The notes beneath the pieces are model-generated. The model ran no database searches. It was not told the DNA's origin and saw only the letters and a list, made by a program, of their open reading frames with translations. Source: Cellulomonas fulva (GTDB lineage Bacteria; Actinomycetota; Actinomycetes; Actinomycetales; Cellulomonadaceae). Taken from it: DNA of 64,000 nt. A program made the translations under genes and the position numbers. Below are positions 38,773 to 47,733 of this stretch, one piece after another. The stretch's first letter is position 1. The number at the start of each line of letters is the position of its first letter. Where the stretch lies: positions 558,001 through 622,000 of the forward strand of contig NZ_JAHBOH010000001.1 of the NCBI RefSeq assembly GCF_018531375.1, written 5' to 3'.

Positions 38773-39201
38773 TCAGTCGTCGGACTCGGCGAGCTCGACG
38801 ACGGCCGCGACGACCTCGGCGGGGATCCGCTCGGACGCGAGGACGACGCCCCCGGTCGAGCGCACGGCGTTCGCGATGCCGCTCATCCACAGGTGCTCGA
38901 TGACGAGGACCAGCGCGGACGCGCCCGGGGGGACGGCGTCGGCGATCTCGTCGATGTCCTCCTGGCCGGCGAGGCCGCCGCCGGCGAGCTGGAGGTCGAC
39001 GATGTCGAGCTCGTCGCCCACCTGCTCGATCTCGATGATCTCGAGGTCGCCGTCGAGCGGGCGGCGGACGACGACGAGGTCGACGATCCGGACCTGCTCG
39101 GACGCGACCAGGAGCGCGAGCTCGGCCTTGACCTCGTCGGGGATGCGGTCGCTCGGGAACTCGAGCGCGAACAGCTCGACGGGTCCGAAGCTCTGTGCCA
39201 T
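38773..39201 (-). CDS. DUF6325-family protein
   Basis: The 142-aa acidic protein begins FGPVELFALEFPSD, with VRIVDLVVVRRPLDGD and ALVLVIEHLWMS later, matching the DUF6325 family of actinobacteria. These proteins often neighbour SHOCT and small membrane proteins. Function is unknown. It contains no membrane segment or catalytic signature. The start is the ATG at 39201; the 71-nt upstream gap contains a GAGAGGCG ribosome-binding element. Confidence 0.75.
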   Translation of the reverse strand: MAQSFGPVELFALEFPSDRIPDEVKAELALLVASEQVRIVDLVVVRRPLDGDLEIIEIEQVGDELDIVDLQLAGGGLAGQEDIDEIADAVPPGASALVLVIEHLWMSGIANAVRSTGGVVLASERIPAEVVAAVVELAESDD

Positions 39202-39290
39202 GTGACTGCGCCTCTCGCTGGGTGGTGCCGGTGCGGGACCGGGGGAAGGGGTGCGCGCGGTGGCGCGCGCGGGTGGTGCGGGGCCGGGCG

Positions 39291-39695
39291 TCAGGAGACG
39301 GCGCGCTCGACCTCGTCGCCGTGCACGGTGAGCGCCCACAGGACGACCGCGCCCAGGATGATCGACGCGATCGACCACCAGGGGGTCACGGGCAGCCAGA
39401 CGAACTGCCAGACCATGTTCACGACCACCACGACGATCGCCACGACGCGCGCCCACATCGCCGCGCTGAACAGGGCCAGGCCGGTGATCGTGAGGATCGC
39501 GCCGAGCACCAGGTGCACCCAGCCCCACGTGGAGATGTCGAGCACCCAGACGCCCTGGCCGCCGCCCCAGGCGAGGACCTTCTCGTCGTTGAACACGGCG
39601 ATGAGGCCGGCGACGAGATCGAACAGGCCGACCGTGAGCAGGGCGAACGCCCCGAACCACACCCAGCCGACCCAACCGGTGACCCTCTGTGCCAT
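39291..39695 (-). CDS. DUF7144-family four-helix membrane protein
   Basis: The 134-aa protein has four hydrophobic helices: VGWVWFGAFALLTVGLFDLVAGL, WGWVHLVLGAILTITGLALF, VVAIVVVVVNMVWQFVWL and SIASIILGAVVLWALTV. The TWGWVHL and PVTPWWSI-like segments are family marks. Function is unknown. It is the first of the four small genes upstream of senX3 and is divergent from phoU, sharing an intergenic region that contains a PHO box. Confidence 0.78.
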   Translation of the reverse strand: MAQRVTGWVGWVWFGAFALLTVGLFDLVAGLIAVFNDEKVLAWGGGQGVWVLDISTWGWVHLVLGAILTITGLALFSAAMWARVVAIVVVVVNMVWQFVWLPVTPWWSIASIILGAVVLWALTVHGDEVERAVS

Positions 39696-39856
39696 CGCTT
39701 CCTCCTGCGTCCGGGCGCCGGGCGACGCCGCTGCATGGTGACGACCGTCCCGTCGAGCAGGCCGCCGGGACCACCGTAGTGCGCGGCGCCCCGCCCGGCA
39801 CCGACCAGTTTGCGGCACGCGCGCGGTCGCGCACGGGTCCCGAACGGCTGCCGTCC

Positions 39857-39885
39857 GTTCACCGTCGCGGTCCCGTCCGTTCACC
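39857..39885 (+). promoter_or_regulatory. PHO box between the DUF7144 gene and phoU
   Basis: GTTCACC occurs at 39857 and 39879, exactly two 11-bp periods apart, with a degenerate middle unit CGGTCCC at 39868. It lies about 70 nt before phoU and 160 nt before the divergent DUF7144 gene, so it could control either. Confidence 0.75.
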
Positions 39886-39955
39886 TTCACGTGCGACGGT
39901 GGGCGCCGCCCGCGACGACGTGCGTCCGGGCCGCCCCATCCTCGAGAGGGAACCA

Positions 39956-40618
39956 ATGCGGGACATCTTCGACGCCGAGCTCACCCAGCTCGGCGAGGAC
40001 CTCGTCGCCATGAGCGCCCGGGTCGAGCGCGCCGTCACCAACGCCGGTGTGGCGCTGCTGACCGCCGACCTGCCGCTCGCCGAGTCGGTGATCGCCGACG
40101 ACCTCGGGATCGACGCCATGGAGCGCGACCTCGACGAGCGCTGCGTCCTGCTGCTCGCGCAGCAGCAGCCCGTCGCCACGGACCTGCGGATCGTCGTCTC
40201 CGCCCTGCGCATGAGCGCGTCGCTGGAGCGCATGGGCGACCTGGCCCGGCACGTCGCCCAGGTGACGCGCGGGCGCTACCCCCGTCACGCGGTGCCGCAG
40301 TCGCTGTCCGGCACGTTCACGGAGATGCACGACGCGGCGGTCCGCGTCGCGCGCCGCACCACGACGCTGCTGGAGAACCACGACATCGCGCTCGCCGAGA
40401 GCATCGAGACCGACGACGACCTGCTCGACGAGCTGCACGAGGACACGTTCACCGCGCTGCTCGGCGGCTCGTGGGCCGGCACCGCGCAGGAGACCGTCGA
40501 CGTCACGCTCCTGGGCCGCTACTACGAGCGCTTCGGCGACCACGCCGTCTCCGTCGCCCGCCGCGTCACCTACCTGGTGACCGGCGCCCTCTCGGAAGAC
40601 GCCCCCACCCCCGCCTGA
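39956..40618 (+). CDS. phoU: phosphate-signalling protein PhoU
   Basis: The 220-aa helical protein has two PhoU repeats: MRDIFDAELTQLGEDLVAM with AMERDLDERCVLLLAQQQPVATDLRIVVSALRMSASLERMGDLARHVA in the first half, and the matching SLSGTFTEMHDAAVRVA with LGRYYERFGDHAVSVARRV in the second. The E/D-x-x-x-D metal motifs of both repeats are present. PhoU represses Pho signalling when phosphate is plentiful by bridging PstB and the sensor kinase. The ATG at 39956 has GAGAGGGA upstream. A PHO box precedes it. Confidence 0.93.
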   Translation: MRDIFDAELTQLGEDLVAMSARVERAVTNAGVALLTADLPLAESVIADDLGIDAMERDLDERCVLLLAQQQPVATDLRIVVSALRMSASLERMGDLARHVAQVTRGRYPRHAVPQSLSGTFTEMHDAAVRVARRTTTLLENHDIALAESIETDDDLLDELHEDTFTALLGGSWAGTAQETVDVTLLGRYYERFGDHAVSVARRVTYLVTGALSEDAPTPA

Positions 40619-40647
40619 CCACACCCCCCGCCCCGCCGCACCGCCCG

Positions 40648-40717
40648 TCGAGGACGTCGGTTCCCGCTGAGCACGTCGGTTCTTTCCGACGAGCTCGACG
40701 GGAACCGACGTCCTCGA
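40648..40717. repeat. 19-bp inverted repeat with internal hairpin
   Basis: TCGAGGACGTCGGTTCCCG (40648-40666) and its exact complement (40699-40717) enclose a shorter CGTCGG-TTCTTT-CCGACG hairpin. The motif ACGTCGGTTC thus occurs three times in 70 nt (two direct, one inverted). It lies 30 nt after phoU, so it may terminate phoU, but the repeated decamer also looks like a protein-binding array or a small mobile repeat. Confidence 0.85.
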
Positions 40718-40843
40718 GGGCTGTCGGAGAAGGAGCCTGGGGTCGGGTGGGCGTGCACAGGCCCCGCGCGCGGCGTCCAGGACGACCTCACCGCGCGACA
40801 GTGAGGCGTGGGACGACGACCGGGGGCGCCGCAGCCCCTGCCT

Positions 40844-41755
40844 ATGACACGGCTCCCGTCCGTGCGTCTGGCCTCGGACCAGGCCGCGGACGTCCTCGGG
40901 GCACGCCTGCGGGACGACGAGTGGGAGCGGATCGGCCACGGCGTCTACCTGCCGCGCGGCGGAGATCCTCAGGTCGACCCGGCACGGCGGAGAGCACTCG
41001 CACTCGTCGAGGGCGTGCGTCGGAGGTCAAGCGCCCCGGTCGTGTTCTCGCACACGAGTGCGGCTGCGCTCTGGGGTCTGGCGCTGTGGCGGCAGGTCGA
41101 GACCGTGCACCTCTACCACCCGAGCTGTGCGGGAGGTGAGCGGGACCGGTCGCCGAGCCGGCACCACGGCCTGCCCCCCGACGAGGAGGTCGGCACCGTG
41201 GCGGGCGTCCGCGCCACGTCCCTCGAGCGCACGCTCGTCGACTGCGCGCGCCTCCTGCCCCCGCTCCCTGCACTGGTCACGGCCGACAGCGCCCTGGCCG
41301 CCGGCGCGGATCCCGTGCTCGTCGAGGAGATCCTCCGGCGGATGGCCGGAGGGCGGCACGTCAGGCGAGCCCGCGAGGTCCTGCGGTACGCCGACGCCGG
41401 CGCTGAGTCGCCCTACGAGAGCGCGTCGCGATTCGTCGTCCTGCGCGACGGCCTGCCCGTCCCGCAGACGCAGGTCCCGGTCGAGACCCGGCTCGGAGTG
41501 TTCTGGGCAGACTGGGGCTGGCCGGACCTGCGGATCCTGGCGGAGTACGACGGCCGCACGAAGTACACGTCCGGCGCGATCGACGCATTCATGGCCGAGA
41601 AGCGCCGCCACGACGCCGTCGTCGAGCAGGGGCACCGCGTGCTGCGTGTCGTGCGGGAGGACATCTGGGGCACCACGCTCAGCCGCCGTCTGAGCCCTCT
41701 TCTGCCCGCCGCAGTCCGGGCCGCGATCAGCCCACGCGCCGGACTCCGGTCCTGA
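40844..41755 (+). CDS. AbiEi-like HTH protein with DUF559/Vsr-like nuclease domain
   Basis: The 303-aa protein has an AbiEi antitoxin-like N-terminal region (RIGHGVYLPRG, SHTSAAALWGL, VRATSLERTLVDCARLLPPL). The C-terminal domain resembles PD-(D/E)XK nucleases: ESPYESASRF, ADWGWPDLRILAEYDGRTKY with PD and ExD residues, then RHDAVVEQGHRVLRV. It is a common actinobacterial family of unknown target. No AbiEii toxin gene is adjacent, so a classic TA pair is not supported. The ATG at 40844 was chosen over upstream frames for lack of conserved sequence before it. Confidence 0.75.
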   Translation: MTRLPSVRLASDQAADVLGARLRDDEWERIGHGVYLPRGGDPQVDPARRRALALVEGVRRRSSAPVVFSHTSAAALWGLALWRQVETVHLYHPSCAGGERDRSPSRHHGLPPDEEVGTVAGVRATSLERTLVDCARLLPPLPALVTADSALAAGADPVLVEEILRRMAGGRHVRRAREVLRYADAGAESPYESASRFVVLRDGLPVPQTQVPVETRLGVFWADWGWPDLRILAEYDGRTKYTSGAIDAFMAEKRRHDAVVEQGHRVLRVVREDIWGTTLSRRLSPLLPAAVRAAISPRAGLRS

Positions 41756-41835
41756 CCCGCCGCGAACCCGTCGGAAGACGTCGTCGTCGCCGTGGGACGG
41801 CGGGCGAGCGGCGGGGAGGGACGGCTGGCGGTGGG

Positions 41836-42573
41836 TCAGCGGCCTTGGTTGGCGACGGCCGCGATGGCCGCTTCCGCGGCGGCGGCGTCCAGGTAGCGGC
41901 CGCCGGGGACGGTGGGCTTGAGGTCCTCGTCGAGCTCGTAGACCAGCGGGATGCCGGTCGGGATGTTGAGCCCGGCGATGGTCTCGTCGCTGATGCCGTC
42001 CAGGTACTTCACCAGGGCGCGGATCGAGTTGCCGTGCGCCGCCACCAGGACGATCTTGCCGGCGCGCAGGTCGGGGACGATGCCCTCCTCCCAGTACGGC
42101 ATCTCCCGCTCGAGGACGTCCTTGAGGCACTCGGTCAGCACCTGCGGCTCACCGGCGTAGCGCGGGTCCGCGTCCTGCGAGAACTCCGAGCCGACCTCGA
42201 TCGCGGGCGGCGGCACGTCGTAGGACCGGCGCCAGAGCATGAACTGCTCCTCGCCGAACTCCTCGAGCGTCTGCTTCTTGTCCTTGCCCTGCAGCGCGCC
42301 GTAGTGGCGCTCGTTGAGGCGCCACGAGCGCTTGACCGGGATCCAGTGGCGGTCGGCGGCGTCGAGCGCGAGGTTCGCCGTGGTGATCGCGCGGCGCAGC
42401 AGCGACGTGTGCACCACGTCGGGCAGGATGCCGGCCTCGGTCAGCAGGGCACCGCCGCGCTTGGCCTCCTCGACGCCCTTCTCCGAGAGGGCCACGTCGA
42501 CCCAGCCGGTGAACAGGTTCTTCGCGTTCCACTCGCTCTCGCCGTGGCGGAGCAGGACCAGGGTGTACGTCAT
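41836..42573 (-). CDS. gpmA: 2,3-bisphosphoglycerate-dependent phosphoglycerate mutase
   Basis: The 245-aa glycolytic enzyme interconverts 3- and 2-phosphoglycerate. The phosphohistidine motif is [24 protein letters not shown], followed by [15 protein letters not shown] and [17 protein letters not shown] with the second catalytic His. The length matches the family. The ATG at 42573 follows CAGGAT by 6 nt. It lies next to mshA, as in mycobacteria (mshA-gpm-senX3-regX3), here with phoU and small genes inserted. Confidence 0.96.
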   Translation of the reverse strand: MTYTLVLLRHGESEWNAKNLFTGWVDVALSEKGVEEAKRGGALLTEAGILPDVVHTSLLRRAITTANLALDAADRHWIPVKRSWRLNERHYGALQGKDKKQTLEEFGEEQFMLWRRSYDVPPPAIEVGSEFSQDADPRYAGEPQVLTECLKDVLEREMPYWEEGIVPDLRAGKIVLVAAHGNSIRALVKYLDGISDETIAGLNIPTGIPLVYELDEDLKPTVPGGRYLDAAAAEAAIAAVANQGR

Positions 42574-42658
42574 GCCCCCATCCTGCCGCAGGGCGGGACC
42601 CCCGGCGCAGGGACGTCCGTCCCCCGGTCACGGGGCAGCACGACGAGCGCGGCGCGGC

Positions 42659-43996
42659 TCAGGCGGGCTCGCGCGCGATCGCGTAGACCTTGAGCAGCTG
42701 GTCCGCGGCGGCGTCCCAGCCGAACCGCTCGGCCGCGCGGCGGGCGCCCGACGAGAACGCCCTGAGGCGGTCCCGGTCGGCCAGCACGTCGGCGAGGACG
42801 TCCGCCCAGCGCCGCGGGTCGTGCCCGCGCACCAGCACGCCGGACACCCCGTCGTCGACGATCGTGCGCAGCCCGCCGACGGCCGCCGCGACCACGGGCA
42901 CGCCCGCGGCCTGCGCCTCGGCCGCCACGAGGCCGAACGACTCGGAGCGCGAGGGCATCGCGACCACGTCGGCCGCGTGGTACCAGGTGGGCAGCTCGTC
43001 GCGCGGGGCGGGCGGCCGGACCAGCACGCTGTCGCCGACCCCCGCGACCTCGGCGAGCGCCTCGAGCTCACGGACCGCGGTGGACCGGCCGGAGGGCCCG
43101 CCCAGCACGACGAGCAGGGGCACCGGCCGGCCGGTCGCGCGCAGCACCCCGAGCGCGTGGACCAGCACGTCGGGCGCCTTGAGCGCCTGCACCCGCCCCG
43201 CGAAGAGCACCACGTCCCGGTCCGCCGGCAGTCCCAGCGAGCGGCGGGCGGCCGCGCGCTCCTCGTCGGGCACGGGGGCGAACCGCGCGAGGTCGACGCC
43301 CGGCTCCACCACGTGCACGCGCGCCGGGTCGGCGCCGTAGAGCTCCACGAGCTCGGTGGCCTCCGCGGGCGTGGACGCGACCAGGGCGTCGGCGTCCGCG
43401 ACCACCTGCTCCTCACCCAGCACCCGCGCCGCAGGCTCGGGCTGGTCCCCCGGTGCGAGCGTGGCGTTCTTGACCTTCGCCAGGGTGTGCGCGGTGTGCA
43501 CCAGCGGCACCTCCCACCGGTCGGCGGCGATCGCGCCCACCTGCCCGGAGAGCCAGTAGTGCGAGTGCACCACGTCGTACCACCCCGGCCGGCGCGCGGC
43601 CTCCCACCGCAGCACGCCCGCCGCCATGCCGCACAGCACGCCGGGCAGGTCGTTCTTGTCGAGCCGCTCGAACGGGCCGGCCGGCACGTGGTGCACCAGG
43701 ACCGGCGGGGTCACGCCCGGCTCGACGACCTCCGCCGTGAGCACCTCGCGCACGCGGTCGACGTCGACCGTGGTGTCCAGGGGCTCGCCGTCGGCGTCCG
43801 TGCCGGGCAGCACCACCGTCTCGGGCAGGTCCGACGAGGTGGCACGCGTGAAGATCTCGACCCGCGCGCCGCGGTCCGCGAGCGCCCGGGCCAGCTCGAG
43901 CACGTAGACGTTCATGCCGCCGGCGTCGCCGGTGCCCGGCTGGTCCAGCGGCGAGGTGTGCACCGACAGCATGGCGATGCGCGGGGCGTGCTCCAC
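42659..43996 (-). CDS. mshA: D-inositol-3-phosphate glycosyltransferase (mycothiol)
   Basis: The 445-aa GT4 enzyme transfers GlcNAc from UDP-GlcNAc to inositol-3-phosphate, the first step of mycothiol synthesis. Signatures are [29 protein letters not shown] read in parts, [53 protein letters not shown] and the EX7E region [18 protein letters not shown]. The GTG at 43996 has CAGGAGA 5 nt upstream; longer reading adds unconserved residues. Presence of mshA supports an actinobacterial origin. Confidence 0.94.
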   Translation of the reverse strand: MEHAPRIAMLSVHTSPLDQPGTGDAGGMNVYVLELARALADRGARVEIFTRATSSDLPETVVLPGTDADGEPLDTTVDVDRVREVLTAEVVEPGVTPPVLVHHVPAGPFERLDKNDLPGVLCGMAAGVLRWEAARRPGWYDVVHSHYWLSGQVGAIAADRWEVPLVHTAHTLAKVKNATLAPGDQPEPAARVLGEEQVVADADALVASTPAEATELVELYGADPARVHVVEPGVDLARFAPVPDEERAAARRSLGLPADRDVVLFAGRVQALKAPDVLVHALGVLRATGRPVPLLVVLGGPSGRSTAVRELEALAEVAGVGDSVLVRPPAPRDELPTWYHAADVVAMPSRSESFGLVAAEAQAAGVPVVAAAVGGLRTIVDDGVSGVLVRGHDPRRWADVLADVLADRDRLRAFSSGARRAAERFGWDAAADQLLKVYAIAREPA

Positions 43997-44101
43997 GGGC
44001 TCTCCTGCTCGACGGGACGGGTGCTCCCGCCATTCTCGCCCACCGCGCGCCACGCACCACTCGCGGGCGGGTGCCGCGCCGGCGGGCGTGGGGCGAGGGT
44101 G

Positions 44102-45208
44102 TCAGGCGCGCGGCAGCACGCAGGTCGCGGAGGGGAGCGCCGTACGCCCCCTGACGGCACCGTCCCGGGACAGCACGACGAGCTCGCCCGACCGCTCGAG
44201 CGCGACCACGACCCACGCGCCCACGACCGCGAAGTGCCGCGGCCAGTGGCCGCCCAGCGGGTGCGACGTGCCCGCGCCGAGCAGCCCGTCGGTGCCCACC
44301 TGCCAGCGCGTGAGGACGTCCGCGCCGCGCACGGTCACCAGGACCTGGTCGCCGTCGAGGACCAGGTGCGAGGGGAGGACGTCGTCCCCGGAGCCGGCCT
44401 GGCCGGTCGCGTCGCCGTCGACGCGCGCACCCTCGTCGGACCCGGGCGGGACGACCGCCGGGACGACCGCCGGGACGACGGCCGGGACGGACTGGACGAG
44501 CGTGCCCGTGGCGGTGGCGGCGTCCCACGCGAGGACGTGCACGGCGACGTCGAGCTCGCCGGAGACGTACGCGAACCGGCCGTCGGGGGAGAAGTCGAGG
44601 TGCCGCGGGCCGGTGCCGGGCGGGAACGTCACGGCGATGCCGTCGGGCGTCGCGGTGCGGCCGTCCCACGCGTACCGCCGCACCTGGTCCGTGCCGAGGT
44701 CGACGACGAGCACGTGGCGGCCACCGGGCGCCAGGGCTACGAAGTGCGCGTGCGGACCCTCCTGCCGGTCCGCGTTCGGCCCCGACCCCGCGTGGCCGTG
44801 CACCTCCGGTGCGGCGGCCGTGAGGGAGCCGGCGGCGTCGAGCGGGAGGACGCCGAGCGTCCCGGAGCCGTAGTTGGCGACGAGCAGGGCGTGCTCGGTC
44901 GCGACGACGTGGCACGGGTACGCGCCGCCGGACGGGACCGGGGCCGACGGGACCAGGCTCGCTGCCCGGTCCGGCCCGTCCACGGGGAAGCCGACGACCG
45001 CGCCCGGGTCGTCCTCCACGACCGCGAACAGCCGGGCACCCTGCTGCGCGACGAACGACGGGGAGGGCACCGTGGCCACCTGCCGCGGCTCGCCCAGGGC
45101 GCCGGTCTCGTCGTCGAAGGGGACGCTCCAGACGCCCTCGCCGCGCCCGACGGGCGTCCCGGCTCCGGCGACGGGGTAGGTGCCGATCCACAGCTCGCGC
45201 GAGGTCAC
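44102..45208 (-). CDS. lactonase-family seven-bladed beta-propeller protein
   Basis: The 368-aa protein matches the YbhE-like 6-phosphogluconolactonase fold: WIGTYPVAGAG at the start, ARLFAVVEDDPGAVVGF, GGAYPCHVVATEHALLVANYGSGTLGVL read in parts, GPRHLDFSPDGRFAYVSGEL and HPLGGHWPRHFAVVG. It may hydrolyse sugar lactones; the specific substrate is uncertain. A VVPA repeat (VPAVVPAVVPAVVPP) is encoded by a 12-bp tandem repeat near 44449-44490. The GTG at 45208 follows TAGACT by 6 nt, a leaderless-type start. Confidence 0.85.
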   Translation of the reverse strand: MTSRELWIGTYPVAGAGTPVGRGEGVWSVPFDDETGALGEPRQVATVPSPSFVAQQGARLFAVVEDDPGAVVGFPVDGPDRAASLVPSAPVPSGGAYPCHVVATEHALLVANYGSGTLGVLPLDAAGSLTAAAPEVHGHAGSGPNADRQEGPHAHFVALAPGGRHVLVVDLGTDQVRRYAWDGRTATPDGIAVTFPPGTGPRHLDFSPDGRFAYVSGELDVAVHVLAWDAATATGTLVQSVPAVVPAVVPAVVPPGSDEGARVDGDATGQAGSGDDVLPSHLVLDGDQVLVTVRGADVLTRWQVGTDGLLGAGTSHPLGGHWPRHFAVVGAWVVVALERSGELVVLSRDGAVRGRTALPSATCVLPRA

Positions 45209-45237
45209 CGGGCGAGTCTAGGCAGCGGCGCCGACGC

Positions 45238-46431
45238 TCACGTCAGCCAGGCGCTGGGATCCGCGATCACGCGGTCGAGCACCGTGAGCGCGGCGCCCGT
45301 GAGCGCGGGGATCTCCCCCGCCCGCGCGACCGCGACGGCCGGCGGCGCCCAGGGCGCGGCCAGGACCTGCGCACGCAGCGCGGTCAGCACGGGCGCGGTC
45401 AGGTGATCCGCCAGCGCCGCGTACGTGCCGCCCAGCACGACGTCCGAGACGTCGACCGCGTTGACCACGTTGGCCAGGGCCGTGCCGAGCGCCTCGCCGG
45501 CCGCCGCGAGCGCGCCGTGGGCCGCGGCCTCGTCGGACCGCAGCGCGGCCAGCAGCGGACCCACGCCCGCCTGCCGGTCGAGGCCCGCGGCGCGCAGCAT
45601 GGCGTCCTGACCGGCGACCTGCTCGAGCCGGCGCCCGTCCGCGACGAGGGTGTGGCCGAGCTCGCCGGCCCAGCCGTGACGGCCGCCGAAGACCGTGCCG
45701 TCGAGCACGATGGCCGCGCCGATGCCGATCTCGCCGGAGACGTAGACGAACGAGCTGGGCCCGTCCGGTCGCTGGGCGCGCAGCTCGGCCCGCGCGGCGA
45801 GGTCCGCCTCGTTCGCCAGGTGCGGCGGGTGCGCGCCCAGGACGCGGGACGACGAGGCGAGCGCGGCCAGGACGTCGACCTCCCGCCAGCCCAGGTTCGG
45901 CGCGAGCAGGAGCGTGCCGGTGTCCCGTGCGACCAGGCCGGGCAGCGCGAGCGCGGTCCCGACGACCCGGCGGTCCCCGGGGCGGTCCCCGCCGGCCAGC
46001 GCCTCGTCCGTGACGTCGTCGGCGGTGCTCGCGAGCGCGCGGAGCACCGCGGCGGGGTCGCTGCCGCGGTGGTCCCCGGGCACGACGCGCTCGGCGAGCA
46101 CCTGCGCGCGCAGGTCGATCGCGCGGACCGCGAGGTAGTCGACGTTCACCTCGGCGCCGAGCGCGACGAGCGTGCCGCCCGCCGGGACCAGCGGCACGGC
46201 GGGGCGGCCGGCGCGCAGCGTCGGCGTGGGCTCGAGCTCGGCGAGCAGGCCGCCGGCCACCAGGCGGTCGACGAGCGCGGAGACCGTGGCGCGGGCCAGC
46301 CCGGTGGCGGCCGCGACGTCGGCGCGCGACGGTGGAGGCTGGTGGCTCACGGCGGCGTCGAGCACCTCGCGCAGCACGAGCCCCAGGTTCAGCTCGCGCA
46401 GCGTGCCCTGTCGCGCCGCCGTCGGTCTCAC
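45238..46431 (-). CDS. ROK-family repressor, probable XylR
   Basis: The 397-aa protein has an N-terminal MarR-like winged HTH ([31 protein letters not shown], about residues 32-62) and a C-terminal ROK sugar-binding domain ([54 protein letters not shown]). The GHxGxxGE-like stretch is present, but the usual zinc-cysteine cluster is not evident. It is divergent from xylA with overlapping promoters, so it most likely represses xylAB and its own gene until xylose binds. The GTG at 46431 follows TAGGGT by 7 nt. Confidence 0.85.
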   Translation of the reverse strand: MRPTAARQGTLRELNLGLVLREVLDAAVSHQPPPSRADVAAATGLARATVSALVDRLVAGGLLAELEPTPTLRAGRPAVPLVPAGGTLVALGAEVNVDYLAVRAIDLRAQVLAERVVPGDHRGSDPAAVLRALASTADDVTDEALAGGDRPGDRRVVGTALALPGLVARDTGTLLLAPNLGWREVDVLAALASSSRVLGAHPPHLANEADLAARAELRAQRPDGPSSFVYVSGEIGIGAAIVLDGTVFGGRHGWAGELGHTLVADGRRLEQVAGQDAMLRAAGLDRQAGVGPLLAALRSDEAAAHGALAAAGEALGTALANVVNAVDVSDVVLGGTYAALADHLTAPVLTALRAQVLAAPWAPPAVAVARAGEIPALTGAALTVLDRVIADPSAWLT

Positions 46432-46435
46432 GGGC

Positions 46436-46464
46436 TTGACCCTAGCCCGTCCGCGGCATAAGTT
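46436..46464 (+). promoter_or_regulatory. divergent xylA / ROK-repressor promoter
   Basis: On the plus strand TTGACC (46436-46441), 17 nt and TAAGTT (46459-46464) form a consensus-like promoter for xylA. On the minus strand TAGGGT (46439-46444) is the -10 of the repressor gene and overlaps the xylA -35. The downstream AGTTCAGCCGTACAACAAAT is AT-richer than its surroundings and is the likely operator zone. Confidence 0.7.
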
Positions 46465-46510
46465 CAGCCGTACAACAAATATCCCCCACTCGATGACGAG
46501 AGGTACCACG

Positions 46511-47701
46511 ATGGTGCGCAAGCCCACCCCCGCCGACAAGTTCTCCTTCGGTCTGTGGACCGTCGGCTGGAACGCGCAGGACCCCTTCGGCGCGGCCACC
46601 CGCCCGTGGCTCGACCCGGTCGAGTCCGTGCACAAGCTCGCCGAGCTCGGCGCGGCCCACGTGACGTTCCACGACGACGACGTGGTCCCCTTCGGCTCCT
46701 CGGACGCCGAGCGCGACAAGATCCTCGAGCGCTTCAAGGGCGCCCTGACCGAGACCGGCATCACGGTCGAGATGGTCACGACGAACACGTTCACGCACCC
46801 GGTGTTCAAGGACGGCGCGTTCACGTCGAACGACCGTCGCGTGCGCCGCTACGCGCTGCGCAAGATCCTGCGCAACGTCGACCTGGCGGCCTCGCTCGGC
46901 GCCGACACGTTCGTGATGTGGGGCGGTCGCGAGGGCGCGGAGTACGACTCCGCCAAGGACCTCTACGCCGCGCACCAGGCGTACGCGGACGGGATCGACA
47001 CAGTCGCCGCGTACATCAAGGACAAGGGCTACGGCCTGCGCATCGCGCTCGAGCCCAAGCCCAACGAGCCCCGCGGCGACATCCTGCTCCCGACGATCGG
47101 CCACGCGCTCGGCCTCATCGCGCGGCTCGAGCACGGCGACATCGTCGGCCTCAACCCCGAGACGGGCCACGAGCAGATGGCCGGGCTGAACTACACCACC
47201 GGCCTCGCGCAGGCGCTGTGGGCGGAGAAGCTCTTCCACATCGACCTCAACGGCCAGCGCGGCATCAAGTACGACCAGGACCTGGTCTTCGGCCACGGCG
47301 ACCTGTTCTCCGCGTTCGCCACGGTCGACCTGCTCGAGAACGGCTTCCCGGGCGGCGGCCCGCGGTACACCGGCCCGGTGCACTTCGACTACAAGCCCTC
47401 GCGCACCGAGGACTTCGACGGCGTGTGGGAGTCCGCGCGCGCCAACATGGCGACCTACCTCCTGCTCAAGGAGCGCGCGATCGCGTTCCGCGAGGACCCC
47501 GAGGTCAAGGAGGCCATCGAGGCCGCCGGCGTGCTCGAGCTCGCGAAGCCGACGCTGGACGAGGGCGAGACGCTGGCCGACTTCCTCGCCGACCGCTCGG
47601 TGTTCGAGGACTTCGACGCCGACGAGGTCGCGAAGCACGGCTTCGGCTTCGTGCGCCTCAACCAGCTCGCGCTCGAGCACGCGCTCGGCGCGCGCGGCTG
47701 A
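46511..47701 (+). CDS. xylA: xylose isomerase
   Basis: The 396-aa TIM-barrel enzyme converts D-xylose to D-xylulose. Visible active-site parts are [12 protein letters not shown] (catalytic His), [26 protein letters not shown] (metal Glu), [31 protein letters not shown] (metal Asp cluster) and [12 protein letters not shown]. It is the shorter class I type of actinobacteria. The ATG at 46511 has GAGAGG 8 nt upstream. It is followed by xylB 32 nt downstream and transcribed from the promoter shared with the ROK regulator. Confidence 0.97.
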   Translation: MVRKPTPADKFSFGLWTVGWNAQDPFGAATRPWLDPVESVHKLAELGAAHVTFHDDDVVPFGSSDAERDKILERFKGALTETGITVEMVTTNTFTHPVFKDGAFTSNDRRVRRYALRKILRNVDLAASLGADTFVMWGGREGAEYDSAKDLYAAHQAYADGIDTVAAYIKDKGYGLRIALEPKPNEPRGDILLPTIGHALGLIARLEHGDIVGLNPETGHEQMAGLNYTTGLAQALWAEKLFHIDLNGQRGIKYDQDLVFGHGDLFSAFATVDLLENGFPGGGPRYTGPVHFDYKPSRTEDFDGVWESARANMATYLLLKERAIAFREDPEVKEAIEAAGVLELAKPTLDEGETLADFLADRSVFEDFDADEVAKHGFGFVRLNQLALEHALGARG

Positions 47702-47733
47702 CGCTCGTCGCGAACGAGAGGACGGACTCAGGC

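Noticed and set aside
40844..41755. Type IV AbiE toxin-antitoxin system
   Set aside because: Only the AbiEi-like antitoxin domain is present, fused to a nuclease-like domain; no AbiEii nucleotidyltransferase gene is adjacent.
42314..45406. 1030-codon antisense frame opposite gpmA, mshA and the lactonase gene
   Set aside because: All three opposite-strand genes have complete catalytic motifs; the antisense product has none.
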